42,698 nucleotides of DNA from an uncultured Caryophanales bacterium (GTDB lineage: Bacteria; Bacillota_I; Bacilli_A; RF39; UBA660): NCBI GenBank assembly GCA_947164795.1, contig CAMUXV010000007.1, positions 1-42,698 of the forward strand. The letters are read 5' to 3'. Made by a program: the position numbers and the translations under genes. The notes beneath the pieces were generated by a model. The model was not told the origin of the DNA. It saw only the letters and a list, made by a program, of their open reading frames with translations, and searched no databases. Within the stretch, counting starts at the first letter, position 1. Each line of letters starts with the position of its first letter. Below are positions 23,937-32,364 of this stretch, piece after piece.

Positions 23937-25247
23937 ATGAAACTTACAAGTGATGTGGTTAAACATATATCTAATATCAAAGGCGAACCTGAATGGATGC
24001 TTAAGTTTAGACTTAGTGCATTAGATGCTTTTGATAAAAGTAGTAATCCTTCTTTTGGCCCTAAACTAGATATTGATTATGATAATATCAATTATTATAA
24101 AGAGAGAGAAGAGAATCTTACAGATAACTGGAATAATTTGTCTTGTTCAGTTAGAAATTTATTTGATGACTTGGGAGTTATATCTGCGGAGAAAAAATAT
24201 TTAGATGGTGTTGGTGCTCAGTATGATAGTGAGGTTATTTATCACAATATGAATAAAGAACTTAAGGAGAAGCATGTTATTTTCTGTGATACTGATACTG
24301 CTTTAAGAGAATATCCAAATATTTTTAAGAAATATTTTAATACTTTAGTCAAATACAATGAAAATAAATTTACGGCTTTAAATGGTGCCGTTTGGTCTGG
24401 TGGTACTTTTATTTATATACCTCCTGATACACATTTGGATAGACCGCTTCAGAGTTATTTTAGAATTAATAGTAGGAATATGGGACAATTTGAAAGAACT
24501 CTTATTATTGTTGACGATAATAGTGAACTTCATTATATAGAGGGATGTACTGCTCCTACTTATACAGAAGATGCGCTTCATGCAGCAGTTGTTGAAATAT
24601 TTGTTGGTAAGAATTCTAAATGTAGATATACTACTATTCAAAATTGGTCTAGTGATGTATATAATTTAGTTACTAAGAGAGCTGTTGTTGATGATAATGG
24701 TCTTATGGAATGGATAGATGGTAATGTTGGAGCTAAGACTAATATGAAATATCCTTGTTGTATTTTAAAAGGTGATAATTCTAGAGGCAGTTGTATTACT
24801 GTAGCAGCTGCTGGTAATGGTCAAATACAAGATAGTGGTGCTAAAATGATTCATTTAGGTAAAAATACTAAGAGTAATATTGTATCAAAATCTATTGCAT
24901 CTGGAGGTGGAAATGCTATCTATAGAGGTACTGTTAGAATTAGTAAGAATGCAATTAATTCTAGGGCTTCTGTTAAATGTGATACTTTAATACTCGATAA
25001 TATATCTAAAAGTGATACAATTCCAACTAATATTGTGGATAATAATAGTTCTTTTATGGAACACGAAGCTACAGTATCTAAAATAAGTGAAGATAAATTG
25101 TTTTATTTAATGAGTAGAGGCATTGATGAAGAAAAGGCTAAAGAGCTTATTATTATGGGTTTTGTTAATGCTTTTAGAGAAGAACTTCCTATGGAGTATG
25201 CAGTTGAATTAAATAGGTTATTGGCACTTAATATTGGAGGTAAATGA
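23937..25247 (+). CDS. sufB: Fe-S cluster scaffold SufB
   Basis: A 436-residue SufB, part of the SufBCD scaffold that builds Fe-S clusters. Seen: the N-terminal GEPEWMLKFRLSALDAF, the beta-helix core GAVWSGGTFIYIPPD and the C-terminal EHEATVSKISEDKLFYLMSR. The scaffold Cys in KCDTL (about residue 348) and the His in MEHEA (about 376) are present. ATG 23937 is favoured over 23928/23931 because AGGTG (23926-23930) is 6 bases away. The length is a little under the usual 465. sufC, sufD, sufS and sufU are not in the window, so sufB is separated from its usual operon partners. The stop overlaps the next gene. Confidence 0.95.
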   Translation: MKLTSDVVKHISNIKGEPEWMLKFRLSALDAFDKSSNPSFGPKLDIDYDNINYYKEREENLTDNWNNLSCSVRNLFDDLGVISAEKKYLDGVGAQYDSEVIYHNMNKELKEKHVIFCDTDTALREYPNIFKKYFNTLVKYNENKFTALNGAVWSGGTFIYIPPDTHLDRPLQSYFRINSRNMGQFERTLIIVDDNSELHYIEGCTAPTYTEDALHAAVVEIFVGKNSKCRYTTIQNWSSDVYNLVTKRAVVDDNGLMEWIDGNVGAKTNMKYPCCILKGDNSRGSCITVAAAGNGQIQDSGAKMIHLGKNTKSNIVSKSIASGGGNAIYRGTVRISKNAINSRASVKCDTLILDNISKSDTIPTNIVDNNSSFMEHEATVSKISEDKLFYLMSRGIDEEKAKELIIMGFVNAFREELPMEYAVELNRLLALNIGGK

Positions 25248-26533
25248 TGAAAAAATTTTTATTTACTATTATTAGTATAATAATTTTAGGCTTTATTGGT
25301 TATTATGTATATGTTAATTATTTTAGTAATTCTATTCCCAAAATTGATATTGAAGAAGCATTAGCAGATATTGATGAATATTATATTTATGGTAATCATT
25401 TTAATATTAAGGGAAGTTTAAAGATTACTGATATTAACTATAAAAAAATTTATCTTGTTCTATATAATGGTGAAGAGAAGAAATTTGATGTTATTGATGA
25501 AAAAGATGGGACTATTATTAATTTTTCAACTTCAGAGGATATTAATGAAGGGATGTATATTGATAATTTAGATCGAGGTATTTATTATTTGTTTTTAAAA
25601 CTTACTTATGAAAATGAAGATGACAAAGAGAATCCTATTTATAGGTATTACGTTCTAAAAAATAATACTGATTATAAGGAAAGTACATATTATACTTTAT
25701 CTAAATATGATAATAAAATTATTATTAATAGTGATGAGGAATATGGTACTCTTATGTTTAGCGTAAATCAAAATGGTGATAATAATATATATGATGTCAC
25801 TATTGATCCTGGGCATGGTGGACTTGATAGTGGTGCTTTATCTGGTAATTATAAAGAGAGCGATTTTACAATGAATATTAGTTTAAAAATAAAAGATTAT
25901 CTGGAGGATAAAGGATTAAAAGTGAAACTTACCCATGATAAGGATGAGATTTCACCTGAAAAGACGATGCCTAAATATGATAAACATGGTAGAGCGGTTA
26001 TTCCTAATGAAGTTAAATCTAAGTATACTTTTTCTATTCATATTAATAAAAATACTTATTCTAGTGTAAAAGGAATAGAAATATATACTCCTGATAGAAT
26101 TAATTATGATTTTGCTAAGGATATTGTTAAAAATATTGTAGATAGTACGGAATTTGGTTACTCTACTAATAAAATGTATAAAGTATCAGATGGCGTATAT
26201 ACTCATAATTTTACTAATAGTGAAGTTAAATCTTCTCTTAATGAATATAATAAAAATGGATATAAGCCGTTTGATGTATCTACAAAATCAAATTATTTAT
26301 TTATGATAAGAGAAACAGGGGGATATTTAACTGGTGCATATGTTGACAATAGAAATTCTTCTAAAGTTGGTGTTAATCCATATTATAACAGTAATATAGG
26401 GAATGAATCTTATTTACTTGAACTTGGATATTTATCTAATACAAGTGATTTAGACATATTACTTAGGAGTGAGGATAAGTTAGCAAAGGCAATTGGGGCT
26501 TCTATTATTAGAGAAATTAGTAAGGAATTATGA
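25247..26533 (+). CDS. N-acetylmuramoyl-L-alanine amidase (Amidase_3)
   Basis: A 428-residue zinc amidase that cleaves the bond between MurNAc and the stem peptide. ATG 25247 is 5 bases after GGAGGT; ATG 25244 is possible but too close. A membrane helix (about 3-24) is followed by an outside beta-rich domain (about 30-180) without a recognised family and then the catalytic domain (about 184-428). Ligands are visible: His in DPGHGGLDSGA (about 190), Glu in YKESDFTMN (about 204) and His in FSIHIN (about 265), with the catalytic Glu in LLELGYLSN (about 392). The closest familiar relatives are CwlD/LytC-type enzymes; without a search I cannot say whether it is vegetative or sporulation-linked. 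Confidence 0.88.
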   Translation: MKKFLFTIISIIILGFIGYYVYVNYFSNSIPKIDIEEALADIDEYYIYGNHFNIKGSLKITDINYKKIYLVLYNGEEKKFDVIDEKDGTIINFSTSEDINEGMYIDNLDRGIYYLFLKLTYENEDDKENPIYRYYVLKNNTDYKESTYYTLSKYDNKIIINSDEEYGTLMFSVNQNGDNNIYDVTIDPGHGGLDSGALSGNYKESDFTMNISLKIKDYLEDKGLKVKLTHDKDEISPEKTMPKYDKHGRAVIPNEVKSKYTFSIHINKNTYSSVKGIEIYTPDRINYDFAKDIVKNIVDSTEFGYSTNKMYKVSDGVYTHNFTNSEVKSSLNEYNKNGYKPFDVSTKSNYLFMIRETGGYLTGAYVDNRNSSKVGVNPYYNSNIGNESYLLELGYLSNTSDLDILLRSEDKLAKAIGASIIREISKEL

Positions 26534-26601
26534 AAAAGTGTCAAATGAGTGTAAAGTTGTATTTTATATAAAAAACTTTTTTGATTATTAAAAAATAATA
26601 T

Positions 26602-26668
26602 AAAAATATTTTTTAGTAATTATTAAAGTTTTTTTCTTATTAAATATTTATTAAAAAATATTTTTTAG
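26602..26668. repeat. Two copies of AAAAATATTTTTTAG upstream of ssb
   Basis: The 15-mer AAAAATATTTTTTAG occurs at 26602-26616 and 26654-26668, 52 bases (about five helical turns) apart. Each has a palindromic AAAAATATTTTT core. They lie in a very AT-rich stretch (26534-26690) between the amidase and ssb that otherwise holds no gene. They may bend DNA or bind a regulator; by composition alone such runs are also likely by chance. Confidence 0.4.
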
Positions 26669-26672
26669 CTAT

Positions 26673-26702
26673 TTGATTTGGTAATTTATATCGTGGTATA
26701 TT
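26673..26702 (+). promoter_or_regulatory. Candidate promoter of ssb
   Basis: -35 TTGATT (26673-26678), 18-base spacer, extended -10 TGGTATATT (hexamer 26697-26702), then AAAGGAGGT (26710-26718) and ATG 26723. Confidence 0.5.
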
Positions 26703-26722
26703 TCTTTCGAAAGGAGGTAATT

Positions 26723-27100
26723 ATGGTTAATCAAATTGTTTTAGTGGGTAGGATAGCAAAAACTCCTGAAGTTAGAACTACAGAAAATGGTAAGAAATAT
26801 GCATCCCTTACCCTTGCTGTTCCTAGAGCCTATAAGAATGTTAATGGAGAATATGATACTGATTTTTTAGATTGTACTCTTTGGACTCAAGTTGCTGAAG
26901 CTACCAGTGAATATTGTAATACTGGCGATATGATAGGTGTTAAAGGCCGCGTACAAAATAGAATTATTGAGTCTCCTGATGGGACTAGGAAAAGAAAGAC
27001 TGAGATTGTTGCGGAAAGAGTAACATTCTTAACTTCTAATCCTAATCGTAAAAGAGATGAAATGGATTCAGATGAAAATCCTGACGAAGAAGCAGATTAA
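26723..27100 (+). CDS. ssb: Single-stranded DNA-binding protein
   Basis: A 125-residue SSB, ATG 26723 behind a perfect AAAGGAGGT. The OB fold is complete: MVNQIVLVGRIAKTPEVR, then FLDCTLWTQVAEATSEYC and GDMIGVKGRVQNR. The tail after residue 105 is short and acidic (MDSDENPDEEAD). It lacks the hydrophobic DDDIPF-type tip that most bacterial SSBs use to recruit repair and replication proteins. This may be a second SSB, or the lineage may use another tip. It stands alone here, not between rpsF and rpsR. Confidence 0.92.
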   Translation: MVNQIVLVGRIAKTPEVRTTENGKKYASLTLAVPRAYKNVNGEYDTDFLDCTLWTQVAEATSEYCNTGDMIGVKGRVQNRIIESPDGTRKRKTEIVAERVTFLTSNPNRKRDEMDSDENPDEEAD

Positions 27101-27188
27101 TTTCTACTTCTTTCTGTTTTAGATAATCATAGTTATATATGAAATGAGTTATAATATATAATGCTATTAATTGTTTATTGTAAATATA

Positions 27189-27217
27189 TTTATTCTTATT
27201 ACTATTTTTGATATAAT
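27189..27217 (+). promoter_or_regulatory. Promoter in front of the decayed gene
   Basis: Extended -10 TGATATAAT (hexamer 27212-27217) with -35-like TTTATT (27189-27194) at 17 bases. TAAGGAG and ATG 27251 follow. The control region looks intact although the gene is broken. Confidence 0.5.
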
Positions 27218-27250
27218 ATTTATATGAAAAATCGCTAAGGAGAAAGAGCC

Positions 27251-28549
27251 ATGGATATTGATAGTGTTATACAACAGTTAGATAAGAAAATTGTAGATTT
27301 AAATTATCAGCCAAAGGTAAATATAGATGATAAAAAAATGCAATTATTGGAAAGAATTAAGAATGGGGAAGATATTAGTTATTCATTAAATCTTGATGAT
27401 CTATTAAGTATTGATTCATCAAATAACATTTCATTTCTTGAATATGTCTGTAGAAATTGCTTGCCTTTTCACTTATAAAATAAGAGAACAAATACTAAAA
27501 AATAAAGGAGCACTATATATTTGTGCTAAAAATAATTATTTGAAGTGGATTAATAATTTTAGTAATGAAGATACATTTTTTGAGAAAGTTGATGGTGATA
27601 TAATACTTCTTCAATTTATATGTGATAATAAAGTAGAACTTTCATTTTCAATTTTATCTGATTTTAAGAAACGTTATGAAATTATTGATTATTTGATTAA
27701 ATGTGAAATTGGATATTATAGTCAAATATCTAATGAAATTGTTAAAATTTTGTTTACTGAACAGAATGGTATTTTTCCAATTGATAAATATATTGATAAT
27801 AAAAAATTGTTTTCTGAAATTATAAAAAAAGCTCCTCGCGATATGTTAATTAACTATTGCAAGGTTAATTATAAGCTTGGTATATTAGTAGATGCTGGAG
27901 AAGATATTCTTCTTACTGATTATGGAAATGGTAAAATGGTTATAGATGAGCTTTTTGATAGAGGATTTAGTCCAACGTTTAATGGTTATGATTTTACTGA
28001 TAAAAGAAGTTCAAAGTGGAAGGTTTGATTTACTTTATAATGGCGATTTAAACTTGCTTTTCATGCCATTTGATTCTAATAAGAGTTATTTTGATTTAAT
28101 GATTGAACAGCAAAAGCAAGGTAAAAATATGAATTTTGAAAAGATGTCAAATTGTTTTAAGTATAGTTCGTAATTATATGTTAAGAAATTAGTAGCGTTA
28201 GCTCATAATAATATGATAGGTTATATACCTGAAATAACAAGTGAAATGTTAGACAATTGTTATATTAATAAAATACTTGGATCTCATAAATTTATTAATG
28301 ATACTGATTTGGAGGAAAAGAAAAATTATGGAAGGTAATATTGCCGATAAGGAACTATATACCATTGCTGTTTTAAGGTATAAAGAAGAGAATCCTATTT
28401 TAAATGCTTACAATTTATTTTCTAATATTTGGAATCTTTGCAACGATTATTCTTTAAAGATTAGTATAATAGCAGAGGCTATTCAAAAACATATTTTAGT
28501 TGAAGAAACTGAATTGTATAAGAAAACTTTTATTGAAAAAAGTGAATAA
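27251..28549 (+). pseudogene. Decayed gene of unknown function with three frame breaks
   Basis: One ancestral reading frame of about 430 codons can be followed through three frames. The first part starts at ATG 27251 behind TAAGGAG and runs to 27478. The text continues in the next frame (about 27440-28028, including TYKIREQILKNKGALYICAK), then in the third (about 28010-28340, including GRFDLLYNGDLNLLFMPFDS, with an in-frame TAA at 28171-28173 and then KKLVALAHNNMIGYIPEI), and finally in the first frame again (ATG 28328 to 28549, MEGNIADKELYTIAVL). Each change is in the same direction (+1). Codon bias is the same throughout. The product would be a soluble, helix-rich protein; no family is recognised. 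Sequencing error is possible but would need at least three frameshifts plus a stop. Confidence 0.6.
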
Positions 28550-28637
28550 TTTTATTGTACTATATTTTATATTAGTATAGTGTTATTATGAATTATTTCC
28601 TAAAAAATGTTAAATTATCTATACAAATTATTATTTT

Positions 28638-28646
28638 TGTTATAGA
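28638..28646 (+). promoter_or_regulatory. Extended -10 upstream of the XRE regulator gene
   Basis: TGTTATAGA (28638-28646), the same extended -10 as upstream of 32730. No convincing -35 at 17 bases. Confidence 0.35.
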
Positions 28647-28695
28647 ATAGTATTACAAAGAGGTAATAAAGGTTTTTGAAAGGAAATGAACTAAC

Positions 28696-29058
28696 ATGGT
28701 GGGAAAAAGATTAAAAGAAATTAGAATGCAAAAAGGGTTATCACAGCAAGCCCTTGGCAATATGATTGGAGTCACTAAAGTATCAATATGTGGGTATGAG
28801 AATGGTGCGAGAGTTCCCACAATTGATAATTTAGTTAAACTAGCAGATAACTTAAATACTACAATTGATTATTTGTTGGGGAGAGAAGTTACTGTTATGA
28901 ATGAGGAAAATAAATCTTATATTGGCTCTATTTCTTATGAAGATGTTTGTCTTATTATGGAACTTAGACATTATCCTAATTTATATGGTAAACTTTTAAA
29001 AGATTGCAAAAGATCGGCAAGTTTAATTAATAAAAAACTTATTAATAATAAACAGTGA
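28696..29058 (+). CDS. XRE-family transcriptional regulator
   Basis: A 120-residue DNA-binding protein, ATG 28696 behind GAAAGGAAATG. Residues about 3-60 form a Cro/cI-type helix-turn-helix: LKEIRMQKGLSQQALGNMIG, then SICGYENGARVPTIDNLVKL and TTIDYLLGR. The C-terminal 55 residues are helical and unassigned, probably for dimerisation. It stands alone between the decayed gene and a lipoprotein gene and ends in a strong terminator. Its target is unknown; either neighbour is possible. Confidence 0.88.
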   Translation: MVGKRLKEIRMQKGLSQQALGNMIGVTKVSICGYENGARVPTIDNLVKLADNLNTTIDYLLGREVTVMNEENKSYIGSISYEDVCLIMELRHYPNLYGKLLKDCKRSASLINKKLINNKQ

Positions 29059-29059
29059 G

Positions 29060-29088
29060 TTAGCTATTTTAAAATAGCTAATTTTTTT
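29060..29088 (+). terminator. Terminator after the XRE gene
   Basis: Palindromic TTAGCTAT (29060-29067) / ATAGCTAA (29074-29081), then seven T. Confidence 0.75.
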
Positions 29089-29156
29089 GGTAAAAAATTC
29101 TTATATAAAAATAGTATTATTTGTTAATACTAATATTAGAAAGGAGTTAATTATTT

Positions 29157-29702
29157 ATGAAAAAAGCTTTACTTATAATAGCGGTAATAGCAGTATTGTC
29201 TGGATGTGGTACTAATGATAGTTTAACATGTACTACTGAAAATACTCTTGGTAATATTAGTTCTAGTACATCATATAAAATTGATTACAAAGATAATGAT
29301 GTTAAAATGATGACTGTTACTTATGAATATAAAGATGGTCATACTGACGGTGTTGGAACTGGTACTGATGGTACTACGCAGGACGATGATACTACTGGTG
29401 AGACTGATGGTGTTATTGATGGTGTAGTAGGAGAAGCACTTGATGATGTAGTTAGTGGAGTTACTAATACTATATTAGATCTTGCAGACATTAAAACAAG
29501 ACATAATGCTAGATTTGGTAATTATACTAACACTAATGGATTTATGACTTCTATTGACACGGATAATGATAATGATTATAAGGTAACTTATACTTATGAT
29601 TTTAGTAAATTATCTGATGATGATATTAGTACTTTTGGAATTAGTAGAGATTTTGATACTATGCAGAGTATGTACACTAATCGCGGATTAACTTGTAGAT
29701 AA
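29157..29702 (+). CDS. Secreted lipoprotein, acidic and Thr/Asp/Gly-rich
   Basis: A 181-residue protein, ATG 29157 behind AGAAAGGAG. A lipobox signal peptide ends AVLSGC, so the mature protein begins at Cys 17 and is lipid-anchored outside the membrane. After a short domain (LTCTTENTLGN, then KMMTVTYEYKDG), residues about 62-85 are a low-complexity run of Thr, Asp and Gly. The end (DYKVTYTYDFSKLSDDDIST, NRGLTC) resembles the pattern of small YehR/DUF1307-like lipoproteins, with a Cys near each end. The function of that family is not known. The resemblance is by eye only. Confidence 0.7.
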   Translation: MKKALLIIAVIAVLSGCGTNDSLTCTTENTLGNISSSTSYKIDYKDNDVKMMTVTYEYKDGHTDGVGTGTDGTTQDDDTTGETDGVIDGVVGEALDDVVSGVTNTILDLADIKTRHNARFGNYTNTNGFMTSIDTDNDNDYKVTYTYDFSKLSDDDISTFGISRDFDTMQSMYTNRGLTCR

Positions 29703-29703
29703 A

Positions 29704-29730
29704 AAAATGTAGCCTATTTGGCTACATTTT
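29704..29730. terminator. Bidirectional terminator between lipoprotein and cotJC
   Basis: An 11-bp stem AAAATGTAGCC (29704-29714) / GGCTACATTTT (29720-29730), loop TATTT, flanked by A-runs on the left and T-rich bases on the right. It serves the converging genes; the cotJC stop lies inside the stem. Confidence 0.8.
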
Positions 29731-30288
29731 GCTTTTATATTTTTTTTTATAATCATCATATAATTCTTTAAATCTAGTAAAGTGTATTATTTCTCTTTGC
29801 CTTAAGAATAATAGTGGGCCTATTACATCTGGATCATCTGTTAGATCTAATAAGTTTTCATAAACTGCTCTTGCTTTTTGTTCTGCAGCCATATCTTCAG
29901 AAATATCCGCAAGAGGATCTCCTGTTGTGGCAAAATATGCTACAGTAAATGGTACTCCATTAGCGTCAGTTGGATATAATGCTCTTCCATGTTCAGCATA
30001 GTGAGTATCTAATCCGGCTTTTTTTAATTCTTCAATAGTGGCATCTTTCATTAATTGATATATCATAGTTGATATTATTTCAACATGTGCTAGTTCCTCA
30101 GTTCCTATATCAGTTAATAATGCTTTACCTTTATCATCCGGCATTGTATATCGTTGATTTAAATATCTCCATGCCGCTGCTAGTTCTCCATTGCTTCCAC
30201 CGTATTGGGTGACAAGATATTTTGCTATACGTAAATCTTTCTTTTTGATATTTACTGGATATTCTAATGTTTTAACGTATTTCCACAT
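29722..30288 (-). CDS. cotJC: Spore coat / manganese catalase-like protein CotJC
   Basis: A 188-residue protein on the minus strand, ATG 30288 behind GGGAGGTG. It belongs to the manganese-catalase ferritin-like family. MWKYVKTLEYPV and QYGGSNGELAAAWRYLNQ open the four-helix bundle, TDIGTEELAHVEII supplies a Glu/His metal site, and AEQKARAVYENLLDLTDDPD then LRQREIIHFTRF supply the second. CotJC is a coat protein of Bacillus spores and is found widely in spore-forming Bacillota; catalase activity is plausible. Its start overlaps the stop of the cotJB gene (TAATG). Confidence 0.93.
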   Translation of the reverse strand: MWKYVKTLEYPVNIKKKDLRIAKYLVTQYGGSNGELAAAWRYLNQRYTMPDDKGKALLTDIGTEELAHVEIISTMIYQLMKDATIEELKKAGLDTHYAEHGRALYPTDANGVPFTVAYFATTGDPLADISEDMAAEQKARAVYENLLDLTDDPDVIGPLLFLRQREIIHFTRFKELYDDYKKKYKSKM

Positions 30289-30776
30289 TATTTTTGCACC
30301 TCCCAAGGCCATGGTGAATTATTCCAAGTCCAATTATTCTTTTGGTTATCGCTATCTATTGTAAGCGGTCCATATTTTTCTTCAAACATATTTGTTAAAT
30401 TTTTTTTGTTATTTAAATATGTATTGAATAGTTTTAAGGCATCTCTATCATTTGGATACATGTCTAGATATAATTGTATATCTATCATAGCAAAAGTGTA
30501 TTCCATAATTTGAAGTAGCATATCTTCTCTTTCATTTTTAGCAGTTAGTTTTCTTGGTTTATAATTTTTGTATTCATCATAAAGGTTTTTGAACATATTT
30601 CCTTTTTTAAAACCTTCTTCTGTATCTATAATATTCTTGTTTTGATTATTTGAAGTATTTATATTATTTGGTAGTAAACTTTGATAGTTTAAGTCTTCAA
30701 TTATTTGATTTGAATTTGGCATATAATTCATATCATTATATCCATTAAGATAATTGTAATAATCATTAAAATTCAT
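30288..30776 (-). CDS. cotJB: CotJA-CotJB fusion spore coat protein
   Basis: A 162-residue protein, minus strand, ATG 30776 behind TAGGGAGG. Residues about 85-162 are CotJB: LLQIMEYTFAMIDIQLYLDM, PNDRDALKLFN and EEKYGPLT, ending in the family's Trp-rich NSPWPWEVQK. CotJB alone is usually 80-90 residues. Before it lies EEGFKKGNMFKNLYDEYKNY (about 53-72), which matches the short conserved core of CotJA. The first 50 residues are Asn/Tyr-rich and variable, as in CotJA. So the usual cotJA-cotJB gene pair appears fused into one frame here, followed by cotJC in the normal order. Confidence 0.8.
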   Translation of the reverse strand: MNFNDYYNYLNGYNDMNYMPNSNQIIEDLNYQSLLPNNINTSNNQNKNIIDTEEGFKKGNMFKNLYDEYKNYKPRKLTAKNEREDMLLQIMEYTFAMIDIQLYLDMYPNDRDALKLFNTYLNNKKNLTNMFEEKYGPLTIDSDNQKNNWTWNNSPWPWEVQK

Positions 30777-30795
30777 TATTTTTCCTCCCTAAAAT

Positions 30796-30824
30796 AGATT
30801 ATGAGATTAGTTGTTTTGTGTATA
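30796..30824 (-). promoter_or_regulatory. Candidate sigma-E-type promoter of cotJ
   Basis: Minus strand: CATAATCT (30803-30796) resembles a sigma-E -10, with TATACAC (30824-30818) 14 bases upstream. In Bacillus the cotJ operon is sigma-E dependent. The -35 match is weak. Confidence 0.3.
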
Positions 30825-30922
30825 GGATAAAACCTAATATTGGTAAATTTAATTAATTATTAAAAAATGCTTTTATTTCTTTTGTGTTTAATATATAATT
30901 ATTATGTAAGGAGTTGATTTAA

Positions 30923-31645
30923 ATGGCTAAGTTTTGTTCTAATTGTGGTAAAGAATTGAATGACAATGCCGATATTTGTTTGAATTGTGGAGTTTTGGTA
31001 AATAAAGACGGTAATAAAAGAACCACTATTGATAATGTAAAGGCTAAAAAGAAATCTTTTCCAATATGGGCTATTGTTCTCATTGTGGTGGGATGTGTTA
31101 TATTAATGCCTTTAATAATAATTATTTTAGTTGGTATATTTGCTTTTAATGTTGTTAAGGATAATGGCAGTGATTACTTGGATAAAGCTAATAATTATTT
31201 TAATGATTATGTAGAAGATTATGATGTTATAGCAGATGGCACAATAGGAGATACATTGGAAATAGATAATATAAAATTTACTCTTAATAGTGCTATTAAA
31301 TATGAATCTATTGAATATAATACTCCAGAAGAGGGAAGTGAGTATTTAGTATTTTTCTTTGATATAGAGAATACTTCTTCTGAGGAAAAATTAATTACTT
31401 ACTTAAATTTTAATGGGTTAGTTGATGATGAAAAATGTAATCCGAAATTTTTCTTTGATGAAATAGATGGTATTGGTAATTTGAATAAAAGTTTGAAATC
31501 TGGTGAAACTACTAGCGGATATGTAGCTTTTGAGATTAATAAAGATTGGGATAATTTTGATTTGAATTATAGAAGATTAATGGATAACAAAGGAATTTCT
31601 TTCTATGTTGTTAATGAGAAAGATAATGATAATTCTGAAATATAG
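30923..31645 (+). CDS. Zinc-ribbon membrane protein with DUF4352-like outside domain
   Basis: A 240-residue protein, ATG 30923 behind AAGGAG; a -10 TATAAT lies at 30894-30899. Residues 1-25 hold a zinc ribbon with two CxxC knuckles (FCSNCGKEL and ICLNCGVL). A basic stretch precedes one membrane helix (about 49-73). The outside part (about 105-235) looks like the immunoglobulin-like DUF4352 fold: IGDTLEIDNIKFTLNSAI, EGSEYLVFFFDIENTSSEEK, LKSGETTSGYVAFEI. The function of such proteins is unknown. It probably forms an operon with the cvpA-like and thioredoxin genes (12-base gaps). Confidence 0.75.
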   Translation: MAKFCSNCGKELNDNADICLNCGVLVNKDGNKRTTIDNVKAKKKSFPIWAIVLIVVGCVILMPLIIIILVGIFAFNVVKDNGSDYLDKANNYFNDYVEDYDVIADGTIGDTLEIDNIKFTLNSAIKYESIEYNTPEEGSEYLVFFFDIENTSSEEKLITYLNFNGLVDDEKCNPKFFFDEIDGIGNLNKSLKSGETTSGYVAFEINKDWDNFDLNYRRLMDNKGISFYVVNEKDNDNSEI

Positions 31646-31657
31646 AGTGGTGATGTT

Positions 31658-32353
31658 ATGGCAGTAGTAGATATTTTAATATTAATATTACTTGCACTAG
31701 GTGCAATTGCTGGTTTTAAAGCTGGTGTTATTAAGAAAACAACTGATTTTGTCGGAATGTTTGTTATTGTGATTCTTTCTTTTTATCTTAAAAATTATTT
31801 GTCTGTCATTATGTATGAAAATTTACCATTTTTTAATTTTGGTGGTATCATAAAAGGAGTAGAAGTAATTAACATTTTATTTTATGAAGTGCTTGCTTTT
31901 ATTATTGTATTTCTTGTACTTTTATTTGTTTTGAGAGTATTACTTATGGTGACTGGTCTTATTGAGAAAATACTTAAAGCTACGATTATACTTAGTATTC
32001 CTTCTAAAATACTTGGTATATTCGTTGGTATAATTGAGATGTATGTATATGTGTTTATTGCTTTAGTATTTTTATCTCTTCCAGTATTTAATATTTCTTA
32101 TATAAAAGAATCAAAACTTGCTAATTTTATGCTTAATGATACTCCTATAATATCTTCGATGTCTGAAGATATTATAGGGACATATGGTGAAGTATATGAT
32201 CTTATTGATAATAAAGCAAATAAGACTAGTGAAGAAGTAAATACCGAAATATTGAAGGTTTTAATTAATAAGGAAGTTATTACTAAAGAGTCTGCTAGAA
32301 AGTTGGTAGATAAGAATAAACTTCATTTAAGTGATAATACTATATTGGAATAG
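31658..32353 (+). CDS. CvpA-family membrane protein
   Basis: A 231-residue protein, ATG 31658 behind AGTGGTGATG. Four membrane helices (about 5-22, 28-47, 70-100, 115-143). The first reads VDILILILLALGAIAGFKAG, the hallmark of CvpA/colicin V production proteins, in which a Gly-x-x-x-Gly turn follows the first helix. The C-terminal 80 residues are soluble (KTSEEVNTEILKVLINKEVI). Family function is unsettled; links to envelope homeostasis and biofilm have been reported. Between the zinc-ribbon gene and a thioredoxin gene, it may be part of an envelope-maintenance unit. Confidence 0.72.
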   Translation: MAVVDILILILLALGAIAGFKAGVIKKTTDFVGMFVIVILSFYLKNYLSVIMYENLPFFNFGGIIKGVEVINILFYEVLAFIIVFLVLLFVLRVLLMVTGLIEKILKATIILSIPSKILGIFVGIIEMYVYVFIALVFLSLPVFNISYIKESKLANFMLNDTPIISSMSEDIIGTYGEVYDLIDNKANKTSEEVNTEILKVLINKEVITKESARKLVDKNKLHLSDNTILE

Positions 32354-32364
32354 AGGAGGTTAAT

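Noticed and set aside
27251-28549. Programmed frameshifting
   Set aside because: Three shifts plus a stop, with no slippery heptamer or downstream structure that I can see; decay is simpler.
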